A stretch of 64,000 bases of DNA from Proteles cristata cristata. Lineage: Eukaryota; Chordata; Mammalia; Carnivora; Hyaenidae. The notes under the pieces are model-generated. The model made no database searches. It saw only the letters and a list, made by a program, of their open reading frames with translations, and had not been told where the DNA came from. Positions 33,651 through 44,465 of this stretch are shown here, one piece after another. Each line of letters begins with the position of its first letter. The stretch's first letter is position 1. Where the stretch lies: positions 1,116,001 through 1,180,000 of the forward strand of contig JAESUZ010003171.1 in the NCBI GenBank assembly GCA_017311185.1. Direction: 5' to 3'. Made by a program: the position numbers and the translations under genes.

Positions 33651-34682
33651 TTAAAAAATCATGTTTAATCCTCATCAACAATCAATTTTGACCCTATATG
33701 CTCAATTTAAGAATGACACAACTTGTTCTGGGCTATCTACTTTGAAAGGTATGAATCATCTACTATTGTGAATGATGTGTCTTGCAACTCATATTGGTAT
33801 ATTTATTTCTGTGCATTCTTGGGTGAAACTGCTAATTAAGGTTCATGTTTCATTTATTCATGTAATTAAATCTCACCCAATGGGATACAAGCTTTTATTC
33901 ATACTACATGAAGCATAGTGATTCTTTTGATCTGCATTCTTTGGTGGTTTATTTTTGTATTTTAGTTCAAGAAATAATTTATTTCTCAGTCTTTTGACTT
34001 GTTCCAATTGTTTTGGACTTCTTCCTCAGAAGTAATGATCATGTTTATCTTAAATCTGGATCACTCGTTTCTTTTCCATCTTCTCTCATATTGTCATTTA
34101 TTCATGAATTTTCATCCAATCTAAGAGGATTTCCCAAATGTATAGTCCACATTATTATATCTATTCCCATATTACCAGGTTTTTCTTTCACTGCCTCTGT
34201 GTGAATTTTGTTTCTGTCATTATCTTTTGAATATTCTCATAATTATTCCTTGCTCTCTCACCTTTTTTTAAAATCTAATTTCTCGTCATTTGCTGTCCAT
34301 ATGTTACCTCTTTTTCTGTCTTCAAATACAAGAGCAAGAATGCCAGGTTTTGATTCATTTGATTTAAACATTTTGAATTATTTAAACATTTTGAATTATT
34401 TTCCTTCTGTTTCCTCTATGAAGTAATCTTTAAAAATAAATTCTGAATCTTTAGAATAACCTTTCTTTCCTGGGCTATACAATACATTATCACAGGTTCC
34501 ATGTTGGTTTTCTTCTGTGTCCTCAGCCCTGGTCAGAAACTATCTTCTTAGATTTAATATGTGCTAAAAATCACAATATATGAATTTCCCCTTGTTAGTG
34601 AATTGTGGGATGTCCAACTAGATGGCAACTTTACGTAAACATCTCAAGACTATAGTATATATTATGCTATATATTAATTCAA
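33651..34682. other. Unassigned T-rich DNA
   Basis: No gene recognised. An 18-bp direct tandem repeat (TTTAAACATTTTGAATTA, twice) lies at about 34365-34400. T-rich composition could hide an old minus-strand L1, but I find no landmark. Confidence 0.4.
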
Positions 34683-34697
34683 TACATAGCAAACTGA

Positions 34698-34895
34698 GCA
34701 GCTCAGTTGGTTAAGTGTCCAGCTTCAGCTCAGGTCATGATCTCATGAGTTCAAAACCCAGGTTGGGCTCTGTACTGACAGTTCAGAGACTGAAGCCTGC
34801 CTCTGATTCTGTCTCCCTCACTTTCTGCCTGTGCATGCACTCTCCCTCTCTCTCTCTCTCTCAAATATAAATAAACATTAAAAAATGTTTTAAAG
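34698..34895 (+). mobile_element. CAN-SINE, head-truncated
   Basis: Starts inside the head at GCAGCTCAGTTGGTTAAGTG, so the first bases are missing, but the TSD is present: TACATAGCAAACTGA (34683-34697) and TACACAGCAAACTGA (34896-34910). Tail AAATATAAATAAACATT. Confidence 0.93.
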
Positions 34896-34910
34896 TACAC
34901 AGCAAACTGA

Positions 34911-36184
34911 AATCCCCAAATGCACTGCTACCAATGTTTTTCCTAACATAATTTAGTGGTTTTTTATAGGTTTGTAACTCCCAAAATTCTGTGTGCCACC
35001 ATGAGTACATAATTCCCCTTTCCACATAGTTCATGCAGTTGTATTTTGATGACTTCAGTCTTTTACTAGATGGTGAAAGAGAAACAATATGGGTGTGAGT
35101 TGGAGATGGAGTTGGGAAATGGAGGAAAAGTGGGAAATGAGAAATTGCTTTTTAGCTATCTTGGAAAAAAAGCTGTTATTCAGTAGAAAGAACGATTATT
35201 GGTTAGTAGAGATGTGTTTCTAATCAGGAGGACAAAGAAGGCATGAAGGAGGAAAGGATTTTCCAAATATATTGGAGTGGGCAGATTTCTCATGAGCTTA
35301 GAAAATAGACCATCAATTGCACTTTTCAATCTAGTTCAATCTATCTAAGAGTATAAATTCCTCTTAGATTTGGCAATAGATTTACTGTCAGTCTTAATTT
35401 ATCATGCTGAGTTACTTTAGTAGTAATTCAGATAAAAACTAGAAGTCTCCTGCCTTAAATATTGTTACTTAATAACATTTTCATTTTTTAAAATGTCAAC
35501 TGACCTTATATGGTATGCTTCTCTAGGACCATGGTGGACTCAAGCCAACAAATAAAGAGTTCTGCTTATATACACACTACAATGCTGGTTTAATTACATA
35601 TGTTTTATAATATAACTTGTATTTCAGCTCCAGGGAAAGAATGGTAAATTCTTATGTATCACAAAAAAAGAAGAAACATAAAGCATGGCAAACTAAGAAG
35701 TCAAAATTACAGTGGCCTATGAAACACTGTAAAGTATACTGGACTGCTGGATGTAGGATCTAAAGAGCTGGGATATGTGGATATGTAATATTTCACACAC
35801 GTGAAGCAGGATGCTGGAACTGAGAAATGTCAGGGATAATGAGAACAGAAGGAGGATACCCACTAGCCTGGACACCCAAAAAAGAAAATGTATCTCAGTT
35901 GCAGTGTATAATGATATAAAGTATGGGAAAAAAAACATTAAAAATTTTTTCCCAAGGTCTGTAACCAAAAGGCTAATTTTTGTTAGGTAACAACCTATGT
36001 TAAGCAAAGTTGTAAAGCTTAAATTTTCTCTACTAATATGAAATTCATTATCTCTAGAGTGATTAATGAATTAAAAAAAGAATGGTTCTAGACCTATAAA
36101 GCCCCCAGACTACCTGGAAAAAATTTAAACCCAAATAAACATAAAATCCCTTCACAGAAATATGTCCATAAAAAATATTTATGA
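34911..36184. other. Unassigned intergenic DNA
   Basis: No gene, RNA or clear repeat recognised. The minus-strand open frame at 35717-36007 is leucine/phenylalanine/serine-rich and probably a chance result of A-rich sequence. Confidence 0.45.
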
Positions 36185-36412
36185 GGGGCACCTGGGTGGC
36201 TCAGTCAGTTAAGCACTGGACTTTGGCTCAAGTCATGATCTCACCATCTGGGAGTTCAAGCCCCAAATCAGGCTCTGTACTGACAGCTCAGAGCCGGGAG
36301 ACTGCTTTGGATTCTGTGTCTCCCTCTCTCTCTACCCCTACTCTACTCACACTCTACTGTGTGTGTGTGTCTCTCTCTCTCTCTCAAAATAATAAATAAA
36401 ATAAACACTAAA
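36185..36412 (+). mobile_element. CAN-SINE
   Basis: Head GGGGCACCTGGGTGGCTCAG, a (TG)n(TC)n tract at about 36358-36385 and tail AATAATAAATAAAATAAACA. Short flanking repeat ATTTATGA/ATTTATGG. Confidence 0.92.
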
Positions 36413-36479
36413 ATAAGATTTATGGGAGCATATATCCTGGAAATAAAACAATGCTTATGAACATAAGCTTATAATTAAA

Positions 36480-36969
36480 CAAACACAAGAGGAAATAATG
36501 CTCCAGAAGAAAAATCCTGAATATCCCTTGAATAATCCCAAAGAACCTGAGACGGTAGAAAATTTATCATCCATAAACAGTATATTCAAAGTGAATACAG
36601 AGACAAAAGAAAAATTATAAGGGATAACTGTATTTTATAGAAGATTATGGAAAAGTGGCAGCTCTGAAAGTAAAATTTGAATGTTATGTCCAAGAATTAC
36701 ATACAATACAATGTTTTTCAGAGAAATTAAAGATTCCATGGATAAGTAGAGTTTAAGACTGATCTGGGGAATTGGAAATTCCATATACTGATTAAAATAT
36801 GGGAAATATGAAATAAAGAACTATGGATAACAGGGGCACTAGAGTGGCTCAGTTGGTTAAGCATCTAGCTCTTGATTTTGACTCAGGTCATGATATCAGG
36901 GTTGTGAGATCAAGCCCCAGATCAGGCTCTGAACTGGGCATGAAGACTAGTGAAGATTCTCTCTCTCTC

Positions 36970-37003
<34 letters not shown>

Positions 37004-37560
37004 CTGCTCCCCAAGCTGTGCTTTCTCTCACTCTCAAAAAAAAAAAAAAAAAAAAAAAAGAACTATGGATGACAGGAGACATCCTACCTACACTTAATAA
37101 ATCTTCTACCAGGCTGGAGAGAATGTTGAAAATCAACATTAAAAATAATGATATCTTAGGATTTCCAGAACGAATGAAAGGTATGAATCCTATGCACCTT
37201 AATGCAGTCAGCATACTTTTAAAAAATGCACAGCTATACACATTACCACTAAATTGCAAAACCTCAAAGACAAGCAGAGAATCTTAAAGAACAACCAGAG
37301 AAAAGGCAGAATATTTACAAAGAAGTAACAATTACACCTATAATTAGCAAAAATAGAGATAAAAAGAAAATAAATTCATATTGTAAAAATACTATAGGGA
37401 AGTAATTTATTTAGAAATTTTATCTTCAGATTATTACTCAGAAGAGAACAACAGAGACATTTTCAGGCAGACTTCCTAATTCATAGAACTCCACTGAAAG
37501 AAACAGTAAAGGATATAATTCAGTAAGAATTAAACTGAACCCAGAAGGAAGAGTTTGGTA
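36480..37560 (+). mobile_element. HAL1/L1 ORF1-like remnant
   Basis: Plus-strand A-rich sequence in ORF1 order: GGATTTCCAGAACGAATGAA near 37160, TAAAGAACAACCAGAGAAAA near 37285, then ATTTTCAGGCAGACTTCCTA near 37460 and AAAGAAACAGTAAAGGATAT. Split by a SINE. The frame is broken. HAL1 is the better guess because no ORF2 follows. Confidence 0.5.
36834..37056 (+). mobile_element. CAN-SINE, older type, nested
   Basis: CACTAGAGTGGCTCAG head, CTCTTGATTTTGACTCAGG block, TC tract and an A24 tail at 37036-37059. TSD with one mismatch: AAAGAACTATGGATAACAG (36815-36833) / AAAGAACTATGGATGACAG (37057-37075). It sits inside the HAL1-like remnant. Confidence 0.95.
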
Positions 37561-37783
37561 TATATCCCTCTGTATTTTCGTTCTCATTCACATACTAAGA
37601 AATTTACTGATGTAGTAGTATAATTAAATAATATATTCAGAGTACTTTGCTCATAATAAGCATTCAAATTATGAGAGCCATTAGGAGAAGTATTTTAAAA
37701 ACTGCATTTTAACCTTCAATTGCTGGGGATATAAAAATATAGGGGATTTTTCCATAGTGTTGGCCACATTGTTAAACCCTCTT

Positions 37784-37994
37784 TTTTTTTTTTAATTTTT
37801 AACATTTATTTGTTTTTGAGAAACAGAGAGAGAGAGAGATCGTGAGCAGGGGAGGGGCAGAGAGAGAGGAACACACAGAATTGGAAACAGGCTCCAGGCT
37901 CTGAGCTGTCAGCACAGAGCCCGACGCAGGGCTCAAACCCACGAACTGTGAGATCACGACTTGAGCCAAAGCCGGACGCTCAACAAGGCACCCC
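37784..37994 (-). mobile_element. CAN-SINE with 5' head deletion
   Basis: Reverse-strand copy; perfect 10-bp TSD AAACCCTCTT at 37774-37783 and 37995-38004. CGGACGCTCAACAAGGCACC shows that about 17 bp of the head (ACTGAGCCACCCAGG part) are missing. Confidence 0.93.
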
Positions 37995-38004
37995 AAACCC
38001 TCTT

Positions 38005-38903
38005 ATTATTTCTGATAATTTATCTGCAGCTTCTCATAAACTTTTCTGAGTGATAAAATGGCATGACTTGAAAATTAAGAAGATATGGTGACAAGAGGTC
38101 GATTTATCTAGGATGATTTCAAGATTTCTGGACTGACTGAATAAATAGCAACTACATAAAAGGTGGAAATGAGTGGGCAATTCTCAAAGGAGTTGGCATT
38201 ACAGGACATTTTTGCAAAATATCTTCATTGTCTGTGCTTTTGTTTCCTCATCTGAAATAGGAATATAATAATGATATCTAGCACACGAATTTGTAATCTT
38301 CTCCAAGAAGAGGTCCATCTCCTTCTTTATAGCCTTTTCATTGTCACCAGAGTGTCAAAGATTTAAATTTATTAAGCATCAGATGGTACTAAATACAGCA
38401 CCACCTTTTTATCATACAAAATTTTTGAGGAAAGCCATCAGAAGGACTCTGTACTCAAGTGTCAACCCATAAAGCCATAACGAGTTTGGATTTTCCTATC
38501 GCAATTCTTTGCAATTAAAGATTCCCTCATTTGTCACTATGTTCCTCTGTAGGCTGTGCCTGTGAATGCAATTAGCAAGCAACACTTAGCCCAATGTAAT
38601 AAATAGCAGAGCAAAATGTCTTCAGTGTTAGACATTAGGACGGATCCCAGGAGTCAATATCATTTCTAGCAGACTAAGATTTCATCCTACACCTGTTTTG
38701 GCAGGAGGCTTTCACTTCATACATGCAGCCTCTAAGTGTCCCCAAGGGATGACATAGTAGCAAGTATAGCTGAATTCTAGTATTCATGAATATTCAACCT
38801 ATTTCTTTTACTTGTTGATTACTTTTCAACTCATAGGAAGGGAGGCTGGGAGCTCTGATCAAAGGTTGCAAAAATGTCCTACGTTTCTTCATGAATAGAG
38901 ATC
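38005..38903. other. Repeat-poor DNA with a MIR trace
   Basis: 38225-38292 (GTTTCCTCATCTGAAATAGG, AATAATGATATCTAGCACAC) is a plus-strand MIR piece. The rest, especially 38300-38720, has mixed composition and no repeat I know. Motifs include GCAATTAGCAAGCA and CAATTAAAG. It might be conserved regulatory DNA. No gene. Confidence 0.4.
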
Positions 38904-38914
38904 TAAAGGATTCC

Positions 38915-39129
38915 AAGGGAAACCTGGGTGTCTCCGTCGGTTAAGTGATTGACTTCAGCTTGGATCATGATCTCAGGGTTTGTGGGTTCAAGTCCCGCAT
39001 CAGGCTCTATGCTGACAGCTCAGAGCCTGAGGCCTGCTTTGGATTCTGTGTCTCCCTCTCTCTCTTCCCCTCCCCCACTCACTGTCTGTCTGTCTCTCTC
39101 TCTCTCAAAAATAAACATTGAAAAAAATT
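38915..39129 (+). mobile_element. CAN-SINE
   Basis: Diverged head (AAGGGAAACCTGGGTGTCTC), B-box GTGGGTTCAAGTCCC and AAAAATAAACATTG tail. A perfect 11-bp TSD, TAAAGGATTCC, lies at 38904-38914 and 39130-39140. Confidence 0.93.
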
Positions 39130-39140
39130 TAAAGGATTCC

Positions 39141-40481
39141 TAATGTCACTTAAGCCCTCCTTCCCCATACCATCCACTATGGCTCAAGCCCTGCATTTCC
39201 TCAGGTAAGATCCTTAAGTCTAAAGATGGTGATCTCCATTGGCTTCCATGCCACAGACTTTTCAGAAAACTTTTTATTCTTAGGTCAGGTCTAAGCCTCT
39301 GTTCTCCAGACAGTTGGAACCCATATTGAATATATTTTTCCTGTTTCTTACAAAATGAGCACTCCAGCACCATAACAGGTCTCTGTGTCATTTTCTATTT
39401 TGCAGAAAGAGGTTGTGGGAGATTTCTGGCTTGTGTTTTCCTTTCCATGTTTTTAACTATGGTATCTGATATAAGTGGAATTCTTTACCTTTTTATGCTA
39501 AAGACCTTGCCACATTGTCAATAAGGTACATATTTCCCAGAAGGAGCTATCGGCCACTGGTAGAGGAATCAACCACCTAAGCCTTGTGGTTCAGAGAAGA
39601 GCAGCCTCTATAAAAAGGTGTTACCTCCTGGTGCCTCCCAACTCTCTTGCCAGGATTCTTAGACATCTCTTTAACCACTCTCTTCCATTGCCTGAAAATC
39701 CTGCAGATGCTGTAGCCAGCAACACACAGTTAATAATTATACTATCTATAGATATCTGTGATCCCTTCCATATATAAAATATTCTTTCTTTAATTTCACC
39801 CCAGGTAAGATGTGGTCAAACCATCTTACATTCCCTTTCTCTGTGTTGCCAAGTTGATAACAGTAACACTTCCCATTTAATTATTTGCTTCTCTGGAAAT
39901 CCCTTTCACTTCTATTTCTTAGTTCTCAAAACAAGCATGTAGAACAAGTCACACTCCATAAAGAAGAGGAAACTGAAACATATGCAGTTTGATGGCTCAT
40001 CCAAAGGTCCTCATCAAGTTGAACAGTATGAACACTAGACCCAATAACCCCTTTCTGTTTATTCAATGGTATTTCACATTGCCTCTGTGTCTACTGATGG
40101 TTATGGCTGACAAACCCTCGATCCTGGATGAGTGTAAGGCTCAAAAGTAAATTATTGAGAGCCATGTATCTAACCCTGACTAAACCCAGCAAAGCAGATG
40201 CTGATTGTCTGGAGACAGAGTATCACTAAGAAAACAAAATTTCATGTTTGGAGCCACCGGAGAATCATATATAAGCACAGACAATATAATTGTTCATTCT
40301 GGGGTATCAGCTACAGAGGCTCTAGGATTTTCAGATAATGAAAGACAGTGATAAAAGATGTCCAAAAATGTTTCAAGTTGATCTTGAAAGATAGGAAACA
40401 TGTGGAAAGTCAGAGGTGATAGGAGGGCAAGGGGACAGCAAAATGTGCAAAAGAAAGTGATCTTGTGACTATAGACTGGTC
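39141..40481. other. Mostly unique DNA with a MIR trace
   Basis: No gene recognised. About 39935-40035 (GAAGAGGAAACTGAAACATA, GGCTCATCCAAAGGTCCTCA) is a minus-strand MIR remnant. A TATAAAAAG at 39609 is isolated and has no other promoter features. Confidence 0.45.
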
Positions 40482-40501
40482 TGTGCTTCTACTTTTCCCA
40501 G

Positions 40502-40617
40502 AATTTTATCCTCAGGGCCTCCGGTGGGGCTGGAAGAAAGAGCATGAGCTGCCCACCGTCCTCAAGGGGGGAGCTCCCACTATCAGGCAGCTCACCTGCC
40601 GTGTGCTGCTCTGCCAG
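40502..40617 (+). CDS. Candidate internal exon, unknown gene
   Basis: A 116-bp GC-rich segment with three CpGs inside AT-rich DNA. Upstream is a pyrimidine-rich acceptor (GCTTCTACTTTTCCCAG, ending at 40501). Downstream is a near-ideal donor, CAG/GTAAAG, at 40615-40623. The frame starting at 40504 is open for 38 codons and ends in phase with the donor. The peptide includes GLRWGWKKEHELPTV and has a protein-like mix of residues. A second frame is also open. I do not recognise the protein, and no neighbouring exon is visible within several kb. It could be an exon of a large-intron gene, a non-coding exon or chance. Confidence 0.3.
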
Positions 40618-42002
40618 GTAAAGCAGAACCTAAGGACGTTGTGAAGGCTCTAGAAGTCACACCATGAAAATATCTGGCCACAGGGGACTGCCTTCCTATG
40701 TTCTGCCCAGAACAGCTGTAAGTTGAAAGGGTTTCTTATTTCCTATAAATATGTAACATAAATACTCCATGTAAATAATTTTGAAGGGGAAAATAATCCT
40801 TTCATCTTATTTCTTAGTGGTAAAGTCATTACTTAGAACAACCATGACTGGAGTCTCAAACTATCAATCTAAGCATTGTTCTCTCTCTCCAAGGATGTTT
40901 CTACATGGACGTTTTGGAAAGGGAATTCTTGGAGGCAAGAATACCTCAGTAGTCAACAGCATGTTTAAACCTTTCTTGTTCCAGACAGTGTTGAACAGCT
41001 TGGATGGCTATGGCAGAAAAGGAAATCTGCACAGTTGCATAGACAGAAATTGCCCACAGGACTAGCCATATCTCAGAAGTTTTCTCCATCTCCTTTGGAG
41101 GGTTACTATACTCGAACTCTCTGCCATCTAGCAGTCATTCCTTCTCTCGCCTGCTTTGCTTGCCCTTGGCTGACCCTTCATGGGGCACCAGCCTGGATAA
41201 AGAAAAACATATATTACCCTATAGGCACTTTGGCTAGAAATCCTAGACTACTACAGACTGATCTCTTTACAGTCCCTGCTTTGGCATTGCACATTGCTTT
41301 GAAACTTCTCACCATCCTAAATTATCTGTTAAACTGTATGTTTTATAAGGCACCTTGAACAGTGGCACTTTGTAGGCACTGCCATGAAAAGTAATTGTTT
41401 GAATTATCATTAAAAGGGATGCCTCCGAAAAAAAATCATTCTCATTATCTCTTTTCTCCAGAGTAGCTTATCATCTGTAGGCTTAGCATTTGCTTTAGAA
41501 CCAGAGCTCACACTGCAGTGAGCCTCTCCTTCTTCTAGCAAAGTGCTCATGTGAATACTGTTTAGCACAGTAGCTGATATGCACTCTTGGCCCAACAAGA
41601 TTTTTACTTCCAGACACAGTCATAGATCCCTATGAGAATCTTGAACTGTATTTAGATGGTAATTTTTCTTCTAGACTCTGTTTTCTCTCATTATTATTGA
41701 CAGCAAGATGCACTATGAATTGAGGGGCTAAATGGCATCCAAATTTTTATGGCAACAAATTTCTGAAATTCTTTTGGAAGTTATTGCTTTATTTTGTACT
41801 TCTTAACCACTCCAAGAAACCAGTCCCCTTCAGGGGGAGCTCTAAAACCCAGGATACAATTGGGTTGAAGAAGTAGAGAGCAGGTTTCTAGGGAGGGATG
41901 GGGAATGGTGTGACAAAGCAGGTTTAGGAGCTCTGGGGGATAGAGGAAAAGTCACCAAGGGTCACCAAGTGAGGAGCAACCAAATCCAAGTACTGACATC
42001 AA
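40618..42002. other. Unassigned intergenic DNA
   Basis: Follows the candidate exon. Open frames at 40781-41065 and 41035-41358 lack splice support or recognisable domains. No clear repeat. Confidence 0.4.
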
Positions 42003-42013
42003 AACTTTGCCCT

Positions 42014-42247
42014 AGGTGCACCTGGGCCACCCACCCAGGTGGGTTCAGTTGGTTAATCGTTCAACTCTTGGTTTCAGCTCAGGTCATGATCTCACGGTTT
42101 GTGGTTTTGAGTGCTGCATGGGGCTCTGCACCAATAGTGTGGAGCCTGCTTGGGATTCTCACTCTCCCTCTCTCTCTCTGCATCCTCCCCCCCTCATGCT
42201 GTCTTTGTCTCTCTCAAAATAAACTTTAAAAAAAAAAAAAAAAGAAT
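42014..42247 (+). mobile_element. CAN-SINE
   Basis: Disturbed head (GGTGCACCTGGGCCACCCAC), then CAGTTGGTTAATCG, CTCTTGGTTTCAGCTCAGG and a tail of AAAATAAACTTT plus A16. TSD ACTTTGCCCTAGG / ACTTTGCCCTGGG (42003 and 42248). First of three same-strand SINEs within 0.9 kb. Confidence 0.92.
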
Positions 42248-42389
42248 ACTTTGCCCTGGGCTAGCTGTGACCCCTAAATCTTCAATTAGTACATTAAAAC
42301 TTTGTCAGTCCACCTTCTTAAAAAGATATAGTTCTCAGGTTTATCTTTGGCGCTCAGAAATGGTGCTGCTTATAGAACACACATTCCAG

Positions 42390-42625
42390 GGGCGCCTGGG
42401 TGGCTTAGTCGGTTAAGCGTCCGACTTTCGCTTGGGTCATGATCTCGCGGTTCGTGGGTTCGAGCCCCGCGTCGGGGCTCTGTGCTGACTGCCAGCTCAG
42501 AGCCTGGAGCCTGTTTCAGTCTGTGACTCCCTCTCTCTCTGACCCTCCCCTGCTCACGCTGTCTCTCTCTCTCTCTCCTAGAAATAAATAAAACATTTTT
42601 AAAAAAAATTAAAAAAAAAAAAAAA
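42390..42625 (+). mobile_element. CAN-SINE, young variant
   Basis: Nearly intact: GGCGCCTGGGTGGCTTAGTC head, GTGGGTTCGAGCCCC B-box, CTTTCGCTTGGG and GACTGCCAGCTCAG blocks, a CCTAGAAATAAATAAAACA tail and an A16 run. A perfect 16-bp TSD, AGAACACACATTCCAG, at 42374-42389 and 42626-42641. Confidence 0.97.
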
Positions 42626-42705
42626 AGAACACACATTCCAGTTTAACAGCTATTCTGTGTCACCTTGGACAAATCTGAACCTTCTTCTTAACTAAGTGTT
42701 TCATT

Positions 42706-42926
42706 GGGGTGCCTGGGTGGCTCTGGGTGGCTCAGTCAGTTGAGCATCTAACTTCGATTCAGGTCATGATCAGGGTTCAGGAGTTCAAGCCGCACACAGG
42801 GCTCTGTTCTGAAGCAGGTTGGAGGCTGCTTCAGATTCTTTGTCTCCGTCTCTCTCTGTCCGCTGCCCCCCGCTCCGCTCCTGCTCGCTCGCTCTCTCTC
42901 TCTCAAAAATAAACATTAAAAAATTT
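42706..42926 (+). mobile_element. CAN-SINE with duplicated head motif
   Basis: The head reads GCCTGGGTGGCTCTGGGTGGCTCAG: the TGGGTGGCTC decamer is tandemly repeated. GC-rich tract CTGCCCCCCGCTCCGCTCCT and AAAAATAAACATT tail. TSD ACTAAGTGTTTCATT / ACTAAATGTTTCATT (ends 42705 and 42941). Confidence 0.93.
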
Positions 42927-42941
42927 ACTAAATGTTTCATT

Positions 42942-43615
42942 AAGTGTTTCTGGAAGATCACCTGCATCAGATCTTTTCTAAAATGCAGATTCCTGGGCTT
43001 TGTCACAGACCTACTGAATCAAAATCTTTGAAGACAGTGCTCAGGAAATCTGCATTTCTTTTAGAAAATCCCCTAGGTAGTTCTTATAAATAGTGAAAAT
43101 TGGCAAATTGGTAAATCACTTGGCTAACTTATAAGAACACTGCCACGTATAGCATCTATATGATCTCAAAGCATCATTTCAACGGAGACACTAGAGGAAG
43201 CACCATCTTGCCAATTTTGCTAAAAACCCATCTTCCTAGGTAAGCTTTGTCAGAATAGCATTGAAATGACACATGAGAAACAAAAGTGCCATTAAGCCCC
43301 ATTTAGTAACTGCAGAGTTACTGGTTAGTTTTTTTTTTTTTTCTTAAGCCACTGTATATGAATTACATTTTCTAATGTGTCAGCATTTTTCTAATTCAAG
43401 TTTCCACTAGTAATCTGTTTTGCTGTGAATACTTGGTAAACTTCATGCCTGGCAGCTAAAATTTTTGGATGCAACAACTCATTTACAAAATTCTCATATA
43501 TTCATCAAGGAATGAAAGCATGATTTTGCAGAATTGAATCTTAGGGCTCTTATGCAACTGAAGATTATATGGACCAATTTCCTCATTTTAAATTAGAAGC
43601 ATTAACATGACTTTT
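42942..43615. other. Unassigned intergenic DNA
   Basis: No gene. About 42960-43090 (GATCACCTGCATCAGATCTT, TGCAGATTCCTGGGCTTTGT, ATCTGCATTTCTTTTAGAAA) resembles an ancient MER-type DNA transposon of the hAT/Charlie group, but I am not sure. Confidence 0.35.
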
Positions 43616-43870
43616 CTCTTCCAATCCCCATCTCAGTCCCCAGCTTATCATAGCTTGCCTAACTCCAAACATCCTCCAGCTCAAATGCCACATTCTTGGC
43701 CTTGCCAGACCTGTTCTTTACTTCTGTACTGTGTCAGTACTTTGTCTCAACTCCTCTACAGAATGTAGATTTTAGGGATATGTACATATGTATGTATGTA
43801 TGTACATACATATGTATATATTCCTAATAAATCCTTGAAAAACAGAAATTGCATCTCATTAATCCTTATA
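43616..43870 (+). mobile_element. L2 remnant with internal microsatellite
   Basis: L2-like blocks GCTCAAATGCCACATTCTTG and TTGCCAGACCTGTTC flank a (TATG)n/(TACA)n tract at 43777-43820. The tract includes a perfect 18-bp palindrome, TATGTATGTACATACATA (43795-43812). TCCTAATAAATCCTTGAAAA follows. Confidence 0.55.
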
Positions 43871-43962
43871 ATTTGTAGACAGTGTGTGATTAATTTTAGT
43901 TGGGACAAACTTGGCATGGGGCATGATGGGAGGAAGAAGAATTAACAAGGTCATTACTATTA

Positions 43963-44185
43963 TGTTTTTTAATTTGCTTTAAATTTTATTTGTTTGTTTA
44001 TTTATATTTGAGAGAGAGAGAGTGCAAGCAGTGGAGAGGAGCAGAGGAAGAGAGAGAGAATCTGAAGCAGGCTCCAGGCTAAGTTCAGAGCCCAACATGG
44101 GGCTCAGTCCCAAGACCCCAGGATCATGACCTGAATGGAAATCAAGAGTCAGAGGCTCAACCTACTGAGCCACCCAGGTGCCCCA
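43963..44185 (-). mobile_element. CAN-SINE, older type
   Basis: Reverse-strand copy, tail TTTATTTGTTTGTTTATTTA on the left, head GGTGCCCC on the right, AATCAAGAGTCAGAGGCTCA block. TSD GTCATTACTATTA (43950-43962) / GTCATTGCTATTA (44186-44198). Confidence 0.94.
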
Positions 44186-44199
44186 GTCATTGCTATTAA

Positions 44200-44465
44200 T
44201 TGCAGACATTTATTTAATTTATGCTATGCATGGGTTCTAAGTGTTTCACATACACTATCATACTTAATTCTCACAAAAAACAATAAGATGTATTGTTTCC
44301 CATTTTAGAGTTGAAAAAACTGAGGAACTGGCATTGACAGATCAAATAACTTGCCCTCAGTTATATGACTAGAAAGAGAGAGAGAGAGAGCCATGATTTG
44401 AACAGGAAGACTGAATCCAGAGATTCTTCTCTTACTATTACTACATTGGTACCTGATGGTCTTTC
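44200..44465 (-). mobile_element. MIR
   Basis: Reverse-strand MIR pattern, fairly complete: TAAGTGTTTCACATACACTA, CATACTTAATTCTCACAAAA, GTTGAAAAAACTGAGGAACT, ACTTGCCCTCAGTTATATGA, TGATTTGAACAGGAAGACTG. A small (GA)n at about 44373-44390 lies inside. Confidence 0.75.

Noticed and set aside
36823..37287. 154-codon plus-strand open frame
   Set aside because: It runs through the SINE head, TC tract (poly Leu/Ser) and A24 tail (poly Lys), then HAL1-like DNA. A transposon artefact.
39600..39620. TATAAAAAG at 39609 as a gene promoter
   Set aside because: Isolated motif without initiator, CpG or downstream exon; expected by chance in AT-rich DNA.
42014..42926. Cluster of three similar repeats as a tandem satellite or CRISPR-like array
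   Set aside because: Each copy has its own TSD and tail, so they are independent SINE insertions. This is also eukaryotic DNA.
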